Origin: Salinibacter ruber DSM 13855 | Lineage (GTDB): Bacteria > Bacteroidota > Rhodothermia > Rhodothermales > Salinibacteraceae | Assembly (NCBI RefSeq): GCF_000013045.1 | Contig: NC_007677.1 | Span: 3,032,203-3,096,202, forward strand | Direction of reading: 5' to 3' | DNA: 64,000 bases | Notes under the pieces: generated by a model | Told to the model about the DNA's origin: nothing | Database searches by the model: none | What the model saw: only the letters and a program-made list of their open reading frames with translations | Part shown: positions 28,379 through 36,030 of the stretch, one piece after another | How the letters are laid out: every line of letters starts with the position of its first letter | Position numbering within the stretch: the stretch's first letter is position 1 | Program-made: the position numbers and the translations under genes

Positions 28379-28405
28379 AGGCCCGCTCCAGATCGGAGCG
28401 AGCCT
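28379..28405 (-). terminator. Probable terminator of the cold-shock gene
   Basis: On the minus strand AGGCTCGCTCC and GGAGCGGGCCT pair around a 5-base loop with one mismatch and are followed by TTGCTGTTT. A second smaller hairpin lies at 28431-28450, between it and the csp stop codon. Confidence 0.65.
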
Positions 28406-28462
28406 CTACGTCTGCTACCAAATGGCAGTGCGTCTCAAGCCGTCGAGACGCTTCGGGCGCCG

Positions 28463-28690
28463 TTACAGCGCACCACTGGTCTCGTCGGCCGGGGCAGCGT
28501 TGAGGGCGCTGAGGCCCTTCTCCGTCTGCTCCGTCTCGTACTCAATGGTCTGACCCTCTCGGAGGTCTTCGCCGGAGGTCATGCCCGAAATGTTGTTTGC
28601 GTGGAGGAAAACGTCCTCGCTCCCGTCGAGAGGCTCGATGAAGCCGAATCCGCGGGAGGTATCGAAAAACTTAAGCTTACCCTTTTCCAT
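28463..28690 (-). CDS. csp: Cold-shock domain protein (CspA family)
   Basis: This is a 75-residue single-stranded RNA/DNA-binding protein with an OB fold. RNP-1 is present as RGFGFIEP and RNP-2 as DVFLHANN; the start MEKGKLKFFDTSRG is standard. The loop EDLREGQTIEYETEQTEKG completes the domain. It acts as an RNA chaperone at low temperature or in general growth. A 12-bp palindrome sits two bases before the ATG, so translation or transcription may be controlled there. Confidence 0.96.
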   Translation of the reverse strand: MEKGKLKFFDTSRGFGFIEPLDGSEDVFLHANNISGMTSGEDLREGQTIEYETEQTEKGLSALNAAPADETSGAL

Positions 28691-28691
28691 G

Positions 28692-28703
28692 TAGGTATAC
28701 CTA
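28692..28703. promoter_or_regulatory. 12-bp palindrome at the csp ribosome-binding region
   Basis: TAGGTATACCTA is perfectly self-complementary and lies just before the csp start codon. It could be an operator or an RNA hairpin that covers the ribosome-binding site. Its function is inferred from position only. Confidence 0.5.
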
Positions 28704-28771
28704 ATCTATGTTTGGAATGCCTCACCTCTGGGTGACGACCCGGCAGCGAGGGGGATTCCGTCTCGGCAGAG

Positions 28772-28784
28772 TCACACTGTGTGA
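28772..28784. promoter_or_regulatory. TCACAC-T-GTGTGA palindrome upstream of csp
   Basis: This perfect 13-base inverted repeat lies about 80 bases upstream of the csp start. It may be a regulator site; the arm order is opposite to that of a CRP box. Confidence 0.4.
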
Positions 28785-28895
28785 TGACGCGTATTTGATG
28801 TGAAAGCTACACCCATCAGTCCACTCGCAGTTCCCTAAGGGAGACGCCCGTGCTCCGTATTCACGGAGTCGCCTTCTTTCCCCACCGCCCCGCGG

Positions 28896-30377
28896 TCAGC
28901 CGCTCGCGTACTCTCGCACCCCGGCGGACTCCACCATCAGGTCGAAGAGGTCCGTGTTGCGGGTAAACGAGCCAATCACTTCGCTGCCCGGGCCCAGGGC
29001 GGCCAGCTGCACGTAGTCGGACGTGTGGTCGCCCCCCAGCCAGTTGACGGACGTGTAGTTGGCCTGGATGGCCCCGAGCAGCAGGTCGGGGGCGCTCTTC
29101 TCGCGGTAGGCGGCCCGGTACTCGCCCCGCAGCGCGTCCTGGAGGAGCTCCGCCTCGTCGCGGCGGATGGGAAACTGCCACGCCTCCTCCACGCGGTCCT
29201 GAATCTGCCGGTAGGTGCTGTTCGCGTCGAGCTCCGAGAGGATCCAGCTGTTGGTGTATTGGAAGTCCGCGACCCGGTCAAACATCGGGTTTGACTGGTT
29301 GTAGCGGTCGCCGGCGGCGTTGATGCCGGGGTTGGCGTTGCCGTGGTCGGTGGTGATAATGACCAGTGTGTCGTCGCGCCCCTCGACGAACTCAAGCACA
29401 CGCCCGATGGCACGGTCGAACTCGATCTGGTCGTAGATGAGGCCGCCGGTGTCGTCCTCGTGGGCCGCGTGGTCCACGCGTCCCCCTTCAATCTGAAGGA
29501 GGAACCCATCGTCGTTCCGGTCGAGGCGCTGGAGGGCCGCGTCGGTCATGTCGGGGAGGCGCGGCACCTGCTGCTGGTGCGACGGGATGTTCTGGTGATC
29601 GAGGACGTAGGGGAGGTGGGTGTCGTAGAACGTGCCCAAGAACGCCCCGTCATGTCCCCAGTAGCTCAGGTCCTGTTTCGACCGGGCGACCGTGTAGCCC
29701 TTGTCCGCAAAGTGCTGGTGCAGGTCCGTCCCGTCGCCCCGGTGGTCGGGATCGAAGTGACGGGCGCCGCCCCCCATGAGCACATCGTACTCGCGCTCCA
29801 GGTACTGCTCCGCAATCTTGTCCTCGCTCCACCGCTCGGGCATGTTGATCCCGAAGCCCGCCGGGGTGGCGTGGGTGATGCGGGTGGTGGTCACAAGGCC
29901 CGTGCCCCGCCCCGCGTCGCGGAAGATCTCGAGGATCGTCCGGTACTTCTCCCCATCCTGGCTCATGTTGAGCGTCTCGTTGAACACGCGGTGGCCCGAG
30001 CCCCAGGAGGAGGCCCCCGCCGCAGAGCCGGTGACGACCGAGTTGGCGGCGGCCATGTCCATGAGGCCGTGCCGCACGCGGCCCTCCTCGTAGAGACGGA
30101 GCCAGTTCGACCGCCGCCCCTCGTGGCGCCGGAGGTGCAGGTCCGCCATCGTAAGCGTGCCGGCACTCATGCCGTCGCTGACCAGAAAGATGACGTTCTT
30201 GGCGTCGCCCGGGGCCTCAACGTTCGAGACGTCGGTGCGGGCCTGCCCGCGGGCCGTGCCGGCCATGCCGCCGGTGCCGAGGGCAAGGGCCCCGAGGGCC
30301 CCGGTCTTCAGAAAGTCGCGGCGGGAGGGCGCGTCGTCGGACGCAGCGGCGAGGCGATCGTGGTACGTGTCACTCAC
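28896..30377 (-). CDS. Tat-exported alkaline phosphatase (PhoA superfamily)
   Basis: This is a 493-residue protein that starts at a GTG (30377). A Tat signal follows: SRRDFLKTGALGALALGTGG. The metal-site motifs are NVIFLVSDGMSAG, EGGRVDHAAHED and TTDHGNANPG. The nucleophile region reads NSVVTGSAAGASSWGSG. In relatives I expect Asp-Ser here, so the residue before the presumed nucleophilic Ser is Gly. It should release phosphate from organic esters outside the cytoplasm. A longer frame to 30479 lacks a sensible leader. Confidence 0.88.
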   Translation of the reverse strand: MSDTYHDRLAAASDDAPSRRDFLKTGALGALALGTGGMAGTARGQARTDVSNVEAPGDAKNVIFLVSDGMSAGTLTMADLHLRRHEGRRSNWLRLYEEGRVRHGLMDMAAANSVVTGSAAGASSWGSGHRVFNETLNMSQDGEKYRTILEIFRDAGRGTGLVTTTRITHATPAGFGINMPERWSEDKIAEQYLEREYDVLMGGGARHFDPDHRGDGTDLHQHFADKGYTVARSKQDLSYWGHDGAFLGTFYDTHLPYVLDHQNIPSHQQQVPRLPDMTDAALQRLDRNDDGFLLQIEGGRVDHAAHEDDTGGLIYDQIEFDRAIGRVLEFVEGRDDTLVIITTDHGNANPGINAAGDRYNQSNPMFDRVADFQYTNSWILSELDANSTYRQIQDRVEEAWQFPIRRDEAELLQDALRGEYRAAYREKSAPDLLLGAIQANYTSVNWLGGDHTSDYVQLAALGPGSEVIGSFTRNTDLFDLMVESAGVREYASG

Positions 30378-30491
30378 GACGGAAGCGGGGGAGCTTGGGT
30401 GGGAGAACGAAAAGGCACAATACGAAAACCAACGGAGAGCCCAAAGATCCCTGCCCCGCCGACGGCGGCGCATTACCAAAGGATGATTTCT

Positions 30492-31298
30492 CTAGTCCCC
30501 GTCGTCCCCAATCCGCCGCAGCTGCTCGGCTGCCGTCATCACGCGGCGGCCCATCAGAAGGCTCGTGAGCATGCTCGTGAGGCCGCCCGCAGCGAAGATC
30601 ATGGCCATGATGACGAACTGGTAGAGCGCAGCGTAGACGGGATTCTCGCCCCCCAGGATCATTCCGGCCATGACGCCGGGAATCCACACCCATCCCAGGC
30701 TCTTCAGCGAGTCGACCACGGGGATGAGCGACGCCCGCACGCCGGTCCGCAGGTGCCGGGACAGTACAGCCGCGGGCGGCCCCCCGAGCGCGAGCCCCAC
30801 CTCAATTTCGTCCCGCTTGTCGCGGAGCTCGTCCTTGAGGCGGTTGAGGGCCAGGCCGTTGATCTTCATGGCGTTGGCGATGACGAGGCTCCCCACCGGC
30901 ACGAGGCTGCGCACCGTGGGCTCGATGGCGCCGGCCCCCGTCATCGTCACGATCACCAGGCCCGCCCCCACCGTGATCGCCAGAAACGAGACCTGCGTGA
31001 CGCCCGGCAGCCCCGTCCCCCGCTGCCGCGAAATCCAGGTGGCCCCGCCCACCATGCCCAGCAGGATGAGCGCGCTCCAGGCGACGGGCACCGTCAGCAG
31101 CCCCCCAATGACGAGGCCGACGGCCACGATCTGCACGAAGCCCTGGGCGAACGCGATGCTCAGCTCTGCCTCCAGCCCCAGGCCGCGCCGGCGGGACAGA
31201 AGCACGACGAGGGCCGCCAGCACGGCCGCCGCCCCCACCTGGGTGAGTCCGGTCCAGACGATGGGGTCCTGGATGTGGTTGAGGAGGTCCTGAGACAT
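30492..31298 (-). CDS. fetB: FetB-type ABC transporter permease (iron exporter, UPF0014)
   Basis: This is a 268-residue inner-membrane protein with about seven hydrophobic segments. The family core ANAMKINGLALNRLKDELR and the C-terminal WIPGVMAGMILGGENPVYAALYQF are characteristic of FetB/YbbM. With FetA it forms an ABC exporter linked to iron and oxidative-stress resistance. The ATP-binding subunit lies 66 bases upstream in the same direction; the spacer contains a palindrome. Confidence 0.9.
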   Translation of the reverse strand: MSQDLLNHIQDPIVWTGLTQVGAAAVLAALVVLLSRRRGLGLEAELSIAFAQGFVQIVAVGLVIGGLLTVPVAWSALILLGMVGGATWISRQRGTGLPGVTQVSFLAITVGAGLVIVTMTGAGAIEPTVRSLVPVGSLVIANAMKINGLALNRLKDELRDKRDEIEVGLALGGPPAAVLSRHLRTGVRASLIPVVDSLKSLGWVWIPGVMAGMILGGENPVYAALYQFVIMAMIFAAGGLTSMLTSLLMGRRVMTAAEQLRRIGDDGD

Positions 31299-31326
31299 TG
31301 ACGTGTGATTTCATGCGGCACGCCAA

Positions 31327-31354
31327 AACGTTCAACGTTGGCCGTTCGAACGTT
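31327..31354. repeat. Inverted repeat in the fetA-fetB spacer
   Basis: AACGTTC (31327-31333) and GAACGTT (31348-31354) flank ACGTTGGCCGTTC-like sequence, giving an almost continuous hairpin rich in AACGTT. It could tune fetB expression relative to fetA, or be an internal operator. Confidence 0.55.
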
Positions 31355-31364
31355 AAAACGCATC

Positions 31365-32045
31365 TTATCCAGAGAGCAAAGCATCGAGGGAACCCGTTGC
31401 CACTCCCCCACCATCATGCAGCCGCACCCCGCGGTGCCCCAGCCGGCGGGCCCGATCGGCGTCGTGGGTCACGAGGACGGCGGTGAGGGCGTACGCCGCC
31501 ATCACGTCCGCCAGGAGCGATTCGACGCGGTCGGCCGCCGCGGCGTCGAGGCTGGAGGCCGGCTCGTCGAGCAGCACGACGTCGGGGTCGTTGAACAAGG
31601 TGCGGGCGATGGCCACGCGCTGGGCCTCCCCGCCCGAGAGGCGATCGGCGTCCCGGTCCGCGAAGCCCGACAGGCCCAGCCGGTCGAGCAACTCGTGGAG
31701 GCGCGCCTCATCCACCGGCTCGTCCCGCAGCGTCGGGCCCCACGCCACGTTCTCCGCCACCGTGCCCTCGATGAGCGTGGGCCGCTGCGGCACCCACCCG
31801 ACGCGCCGCCGGAGCGTGCGCGGGTCGATCGTGCGGTAGTCGGTGCCGTCGAGGTACACGGTGCCGCCGGTCGGCTCGTCGAGGCGGTTGAGGAGGCGCA
31901 GGAGCGAGCTCTTGCCCGACCCGGACGGCCCGAAGACGACGAACACCTCCTCGGCCCGCACCTCGATCGACACGTCCGCCACCAGGGTCTGGCCGTCGAC
32001 GACGCGGGTCAGGTGCTCCGTGGCAAGGGGCGGGGCCTCCGGCAT
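31365..32045 (-). CDS. fetA: FetA-type ABC transporter ATP-binding protein
   Basis: This is a 226-residue ATPase. Walker A is GPSGSGKSS, the ABC signature is LSGGEAQRVAIARTLF and Walker B is VVLLDEPASSLD, with the switch His in LVTHDADRARRLG. It powers the FetB permease encoded next. It starts at the ATG at 32045, 49 bases after the DoxX gene. Confidence 0.9.
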   Translation of the reverse strand: MPEAPPLATEHLTRVVDGQTLVADVSIEVRAEEVFVVFGPSGSGKSSLLRLLNRLDEPTGGTVYLDGTDYRTIDPRTLRRRVGWVPQRPTLIEGTVAENVAWGPTLRDEPVDEARLHELLDRLGLSGFADRDADRLSGGEAQRVAIARTLFNDPDVVLLDEPASSLDAAAADRVESLLADVMAAYALTAVLVTHDADRARRLGHRGVRLHDGGGVATGSLDALLSG

Positions 32046-32094
32046 GTCGGATCGAAATCAGCGAGAAGAACGCCGAGCGGCGGCGCCGTGTCGT

Positions 32095-32556
32095 CTACGT
32101 CGAATCGGTGGCCCACGGCCCGGCGCCGGCGATCACCAGCACGAGCGAGCCGAGCAGCATCGCCCAGTCGGTGCGCATCGCGTGCGCCATGCTCCAGAAG
32201 CCGTACTCCCCCAGCGTCCGCACCTCGAACGGCCCGAAGCCCTCGCCCAGCCAGATCGGAATTTTCGTCGTGATGATCGCCGTCGTCATGATCGTGGCCG
32301 TCCCCGCCGCGGCGAGCCGCGTGTAGAAGCCGATCAGAATGAGCAGTCCGCAGACAACCTCCGTCCCGCCCACGAGGCTTGCGACCCCCTCCGGCACCGG
32401 CCAGCCCATGTCGGCGAACCGGCCGGGGCCGCGCAGGACCGGATACAGAAACTTCTGGAGCCCTTCCGACAGGAAGACGGCCCCCACCATGAGGCGGACG
32501 AGGGGGAGCGTCCACCACGCGGCCCTGGACGGCGAACGGGATTGGGGGGATGCCAT
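32095..32556 (-). CDS. DoxX-family membrane protein
   Basis: This is a 153-residue protein with four hydrophobic segments. The family motif is RLMVGAVFLSEGLQKFLYP, and VPEGVASLVGGTEVVCGLLIL and GFYTRLAA follow. DoxX proteins are small membrane oxidoreductase-like subunits of uncertain role, often near redox stress genes. The start ATG is at 32556; an in-frame ATG at 32601 would lack the DoxX pattern. It lies between crcB and fetA in the same direction. Confidence 0.85.
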   Translation of the reverse strand: MASPQSRSPSRAAWWTLPLVRLMVGAVFLSEGLQKFLYPVLRGPGRFADMGWPVPEGVASLVGGTEVVCGLLILIGFYTRLAAAGTATIMTTAIITTKIPIWLGEGFGPFEVRTLGEYGFWSMAHAMRTDWAMLLGSLVLVIAGAGPWATDST

Positions 32557-32641
32557 GGCGTGGATCAGACAAGGAGTGGATGCGCTGGAGGGGCCGAGCA
32601 CTCAGTCAGTCTCTTCGCCTTGGATACCGGCCCCAATGAGA

Positions 32642-33043
32642 CTATGCGCCGAACGCAGCAACGGGTCCCCCCAGCAGAAAAAGGGCACATCCGGCGCCAA
32701 TCGCAACCAGGACGAGGCCGAGCACATTGCTCACCAGCACGTTGGCCAGCCCGGCCCACACCCGTCCCTCCCGCAGCAGCAGGAGGCTCTCAAGGCTGTA
32801 GGTGGAAAACGTCGTCAGCGACCCGATTCCTCCCGTAAAAATGAACACCCGCAGTTCTTCCGAAAACGAGTACTGGGCAGCGAGGACCCACAACCCCCCG
32901 ATCAGGAAGCAGCCCACGAGGTTGGCCGCAAGCGTGCCCCACGGAACCGTCGGCGGCAGGCCCCATCGCGCGAGCACAGAGAGGCCGTACCGACACAGCG
33001 CGCCGAGGCTTCCGCCAAGGGCAATCCAGAGAAGCTTGAGCAT
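32642..33043 (-). CDS. crcB: Fluoride ion channel CrcB/Fluc
   Basis: This is a 133-residue membrane protein with four hydrophobic helices. GSLGALCRYG (11-20), the conserved Asn41 (AANLVGCFLIG) and GGIGSLTTFSTYS (71-83, the Phe and polar-track region) identify a dual-topology fluoride exporter. The IS1-family copy lies 13 bases from the start codon including the target duplication. The native 5' region was therefore cut, and a promoter must now come from inside the IS or be lost. No fluoride riboswitch is visible on the far side. Confidence 0.93.
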   Translation of the reverse strand: MLKLLWIALGGSLGALCRYGLSVLARWGLPPTVPWGTLAANLVGCFLIGGLWVLAAQYSFSEELRVFIFTGGIGSLTTFSTYSLESLLLLREGRVWAGLANVLVSNVLGLVLVAIGAGCALFLLGGPVAAFGA

Positions 33044-33048
33044 ACGAG

Positions 33049-33056
33049 GAGAAGTG
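33049..33056. repeat. Left 8-bp target duplication of IS copy 1
   Basis: GAGAAGTG here and at 33865-33872 flank the element exactly. Confidence 0.92.
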
Positions 33057-33130
33057 GGTAGCGGCTCAACAAGTAGTGAGTCTTTCTGTTTGAACTGCGT
33101 CGCGTCTGGCCCACCAGCCTGGTCTATCCG

Positions 33131-33409
33131 ATGATCAAAGAGACTTACGAGTGTAGAGAGTGTGGCTCCTCGAACATCGTCAAAAACGGACACAGCGCTA
33201 GCGGCTCTCAGCAGTATCACTGCAAGGACTGTGGAGCGCACAAGGTTCTCGATCCAGAGCCGCGAGGCTACTCCGAGGAGGAGAAAGAGAAAATCCTCCG
33301 TGCTTACCGCGAGCGCGGGTCAAAGCGGGCAATCAGCCGGATATTCGGCATCAGCCGCAATACATTGACCCGGTGGCTCAAAAAAAGGGACGAGAATCCG
33401 ATTCAGTAG
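33131..33409 (+). CDS. insA: IS1 InsA-like protein (copy 1)
   Basis: This is a 92-residue protein. A zinc-ribbon begins it (CRECGSSNIVKNGHS, then CKDCG), followed by a helix-turn-helix (SKRAISRIFGISRNTLTRWLKKRD). In IS1 this protein binds the terminal repeats and represses the promoter. The frame contains a run of seven A (33380-33386) where ribosomes can slip -1 into insB. Confidence 0.92.
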   Translation: MIKETYECRECGSSNIVKNGHSASGSQQYHCKDCGAHKVLDPEPRGYSEEEKEKILRAYRERGSKRAISRIFGISRNTLTRWLKKRDENPIQ

Positions 33410-33849
33410 CCGAAGGGCTCCGGCCTGCTGAGGAAGGCGATGTCCTTGAACTCGATGAATGCTGGACGTATGTCCGAGAGCGGGCGAATAAACGGTGGCT
33501 GTGGGTTGCTCTGTGCCGGAGAACCCGGCAGGTCGTGGCATTTGTGATCGGAGACCGTTCGGCCAGAACCTGTGCTCGGCTCTGGAGCCGGATTCCGGAG
33601 GAATACCGTCAGGGCAGAAGCTTCAGCGACTTCTGGAAGTCCTATCGCCCAGTGTTTGCGGGCGACCCCAGCCACCGGCAGGTCGGAAAGTCCAGTGGTG
33701 AGATGGCCCACGTGGAAAGATTCTTCGGGCGACTGCGCCAGAAGCTGGCCCGGTATGTCCGCCGGACGCGAGCGGCCTCCGAGTCAGAACGGATGCTCCA
33801 TCTGACGACGAAACTGTTCGTGGAGTGGTACAACGAAGCCATCACTTAA
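33373..33849 (+). CDS. insB: IS1 transposase InsB part (copy 1), made by -1 frameshift
   Basis: This is a 158-residue frame with the catalytic core of IS1 transposase: LELDECWTYV (first Asp), FVIGDRS (region of the second Asp) and VERFFGRLRQKLARYVRRTR (final acidic region). Its frame is -1 relative to insA, and the A7 run at 33380-33386 lies in the overlap. The active enzyme is expected to be the InsA-InsB fusion. Independent initiation at 33373 is less likely. Confidence 0.92.
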   Translation: MAQKKGRESDSVAEGLRPAEEGDVLELDECWTYVRERANKRWLWVALCRRTRQVVAFVIGDRSARTCARLWSRIPEEYRQGRSFSDFWKSYRPVFAGDPSHRQVGKSSGEMAHVERFFGRLRQKLARYVRRTRAASESERMLHLTTKLFVEWYNEAIT

Positions 33850-33864
33850 CATCTATCCGCTACC

Positions 33865-33872
33865 GAGAAGTG
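33865..33872. repeat. Right 8-bp target duplication of IS copy 1
   Basis: This is the second copy of GAGAAGTG; see the left copy at 33049-33056. Confidence 0.92.
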
Positions 33873-33878
33873 GAAGTC

Positions 33879-34043
33879 TCACGTCGAAACGAAGTCGACA
33901 AACGCCATTCCGCAGCACTCACTCCGCCGCACCGGACGGGCAGGGCCGAGCGTTCTCGGGAGGTCGTCGTGCGGCAGGTCGACCCTCTGGAGCAGGGCCC
34001 CGAACGGGTTCGAAATCGTGGAAGAGGCCGGCTGAACCGTCAT
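33879..34043 (-). CDS. Small ORF overlapping the arsC stop (54 residues)
   Basis: The ATG overlaps the arsC stop codon (ATGA), which suggests translational coupling. The product begins MTVQPASSTISNPFGALLQR and continues VDLPHDDLPRTLG, which faintly recalls the start of ArsN2-type acetyltransferases. It stops after 54 residues, just before the IS target site. It may be a truncated remnant or a true small protein; I cannot tell. Confidence 0.35.
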   Translation of the reverse strand: MTVQPASSTISNPFGALLQRVDLPHDDLPRTLGPARPVRRSECCGMAFVDFVST

Positions 34044-34453
34044 CGGTCTGTTGGGAATGTCTCGTCAATCCAGTCAGCCAGTTCGTCGCGGATGCGACGA
34101 AAGGCCGCCCGCTTCTCCTCCTCGGCACCCTTCACGGCCGAGGGGTCCTCGAAGCCCCGGTGCAGATTTTTCTTTCGGGCGGGGATGTACGGGCAGTTCT
34201 CGGCGGCGTCGTCACAGACGGTCACGACAACGTCGAGCGGCGTGTCGTCGTATGCCTCGATGGGGTCCGACGTATGGTCCGAGACATCGATCCCGATCTC
34301 GTCCATCACGGCCACGGCGAACGGGTTTACCCCCTCGGGATTGGTGCCGGCGCTGTGCACCTCGTAGCGGTCGCCGTAGCGACTGCGCAGCAGGCCCTCC
34401 GCCATCTGCGAGCGGGACGAGTTGTGGGTACAGACGAACAAGACAGTGTCCAT
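34040..34453 (-). CDS. arsC: Arsenate reductase, thioredoxin-coupled (LMW-phosphatase fold)
   Basis: This is a 137-residue cytoplasmic enzyme that reduces arsenate to arsenite. The phosphatase-like loop is CTHNSSRS (Cys8 to Arg14). DAAENCPYIP provides a second redox Cys (a third is in VVTVCDD), so the thioredoxin-dependent triple-Cys mechanism is likely. Arsenite is then removed by Acr3 or methylated by ArsM from the same operon. It starts 33 bases after the CC-motif gene. Confidence 0.94.
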   Translation of the reverse strand: MDTVLFVCTHNSSRSQMAEGLLRSRYGDRYEVHSAGTNPEGVNPFAVAVMDEIGIDVSDHTSDPIEAYDDTPLDVVVTVCDDAAENCPYIPARKKNLHRGFEDPSAVKGAEEEKRAAFRRIRDELADWIDETFPTDR

Positions 34454-34486
34454 GGAAAAACGGGTGTGACGGAGAGGATCGGCGGA

Positions 34487-34783
34487 TCACATCTGCGACG
34501 CCGCCTCCACGTAGAGCGACCGCCAGATCCACAGCCGGTCGAGGCCGATGTGCATCGGCTCGTCGCCGAGGGCAACGAGGCTCTGGTGCACGTACACCGT
34601 GAGCCCGCCCCGCTCGGTCTGCTCGTAGGCCTCCGGATCGTCGGGCCGCTCGACGTTCACCGTCGCGAGGTCGACCCGCCCGCCACAACACCCGTGCTGG
34701 GGCCGCGTGCGGATGGCGAGCACACCCCCCTGCTCACGGGCGTAGGCGGCCGCCTCGTCGTCGATGGTGAGATCCAGCTGCAT
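34487..34783 (-). CDS. CC/Se-motif family small protein in the ars operon
   Basis: This is a 98-residue protein with the vicinal cysteines HGCCGGR (Cys32-Cys33). The overall layout (acidic first strand LDLTIDDEAAAYAREQGG, the CCGG turn, end SLYVEAASQM) fits the small proteins I know as CC/Se motif family (seleno)proteins. In some relatives one Cys is replaced by selenocysteine. Two adjacent thiols could bind arsenite or a metal. It is located between acr3 and arsC with short gaps. The family call is from pattern only. Confidence 0.65.
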   Translation of the reverse strand: MQLDLTIDDEAAAYAREQGGVLAIRTRPQHGCCGGRVDLATVNVERPDDPEAYEQTERGGLTVYVHQSLVALGDEPMHIGLDRLWIWRSLYVEAASQM

Positions 34784-34822
34784 TTCTGCAATGGGCGTGG
34801 CAGAACGTTGGGCAAGTGAGAA

Positions 34823-35983
34823 TCAGGCCGTGGCCATTCGGGACTCGAACTGCGGCCGCGTAGCATTGGCGATGCGGACCAGGGCCAGCATGACCGGCAC
34901 CTCCACCAGCACGCCCACCACGGTGGCCAGCGCTGCCCCAGAGGCGACGCCAAACATCGCGATGGCCGTCGCCACGGCCAGCTCAAAGAAGTTGCTAGCC
35001 CCGATCATCGCGGCCGGGGCGGCCACGTCGTGCGGCACCCGCCAGCCGTAGGCCCAGCCATAGGCGATGGCAAACACGAAGAAGGTCTGCACGACGAGCG
35101 GCACCGCAATCAGGGCGATGTGGAGCGGGTTCTGGAGGATCACCTCGCCCTGGAAGGAGAACAGGAGCACGAGCGTGAGCAGCAGGCCGACCATCGTCAC
35201 CGGCCCGAGCCGCTCCAGGAAGACATCGTCGAACCACTCCTCTCCCTTTGCCCGGATGATCAAGGTGCGGGACAGGGCGCCCGCCACCAGCGGAATTACG
35301 ATGTAGAGGCCCACCGACAGCAGCAGCGTGTCCCACGGCACGATGACGTCCGAGAGCCCCAGCAAGAACGCGACGATCGGCGCGAAGGCCACCAGCATGA
35401 TGAGGTCGTTGATCGACACCTGCACCAGCGTATAGGCCGGGTCCCCGTCCGTCAGGTAGCTCCACACGAACACCATCGCCGTGCAGGGGGCCGCCCCCAG
35501 CAGGATTGCTCCCGCCACGTACTCGCTCGCCACGGCCGGCTCGATGAACGGGGCGAAGATCCCCTTCAGGAAGAGCCACGCAACCCCGAACATCGTGAAC
35601 GGCTTGATGAGCCAGTTCACCACGAGGGTCACGGCAATGCCCTTCGGGTGGCGCCGCACGCCGAGGATGCTCTTGAAGTCGACCTGCACCATCATCGGGT
35701 AGATCATCGCCCAGATGAGGACGGCAATCGGCAGGTTGACCTGTGCCACCTCCATCTCCCCCAGCACGTTGGGCACGGCCGGGATCAGTTGGCCAATCGC
35801 CACGCCGGCGGCAATGCACAGGGCCACCCACAGGCTCAGGTAGCGTTCGAACACCCCGAGCCCCTCCTGCGCCTTCTCGGCGGTGGCGTCCAACGTGTTT
35901 GGGGGATTCGTCTCGCTGTGGCCGTTGGTGGACGGATCGGGGGAGGCGTCCGTCGCGTCGGGAGCGGCCGTCGGGTCGGGCAT
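34823..35983 (-). CDS. acr3: Arsenite efflux transporter Acr3
   Basis: This is a 386-residue inner-membrane protein with about ten hydrophobic segments. GAAPCTAMVFVWS contains the essential Cys, and VNWLIKPFTMFGVAWLFLKG and PLVAGALSRTLI are conserved. The N-terminal ~45 residues are acidic and polar and probably cytoplasmic. It exports arsenite with proton antiport. It lies 47 bases after arsM and 39 bases before the CC-motif gene. Confidence 0.94.
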   Translation of the reverse strand: MPDPTAAPDATDASPDPSTNGHSETNPPNTLDATAEKAQEGLGVFERYLSLWVALCIAAGVAIGQLIPAVPNVLGEMEVAQVNLPIAVLIWAMIYPMMVQVDFKSILGVRRHPKGIAVTLVVNWLIKPFTMFGVAWLFLKGIFAPFIEPAVASEYVAGAILLGAAPCTAMVFVWSYLTDGDPAYTLVQVSINDLIMLVAFAPIVAFLLGLSDVIVPWDTLLLSVGLYIVIPLVAGALSRTLIIRAKGEEWFDDVFLERLGPVTMVGLLLTLVLLFSFQGEVILQNPLHIALIAVPLVVQTFFVFAIAYGWAYGWRVPHDVAAPAAMIGASNFFELAVATAIAMFGVASGAALATVVGVLVEVPVMLALVRIANATRPQFESRMATA

Positions 35984-36030
35984 CGAGTCGGTGCGGTTCG
36001 GAACAGGCAGACCGGAAGAAGCGGGCCGTG

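Larger units (their letters stand above)
33057..33864 (+). mobile_element. IS1-family insertion sequence, copy 1 (808 bp)
   Basis: The ends are GGTAGCGG and its complement CCGCTACC. It carries the two overlapping frames insA and insB. The 8-bp direct duplication GAGAAGTG on both sides marks a real insertion. Copy 2 at 54576-55383 is in the opposite orientation, has the same length and gives identical translations in all frames. The intact genes and near-identity imply recent activity. Confidence 0.95.

Noticed and set aside
28772..28784. CRP/FNR-type site
   Set aside because: The arms are in the reverse order (TCACA before TGTGA) and the spacing is one base, which does not fit a CRP box.
32642..33241. 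Long N-terminal extension of CrcB through the IS
   Set aside because: The frame is open by chance across the IS end; the CrcB family starts at MLKLLWIALGG, at 33043.
33865..34043. Fluoride riboswitch upstream of crcB
   Set aside because: I could not find its conserved core in the flank beyond the IS; the segment reads as the end of the ars operon.
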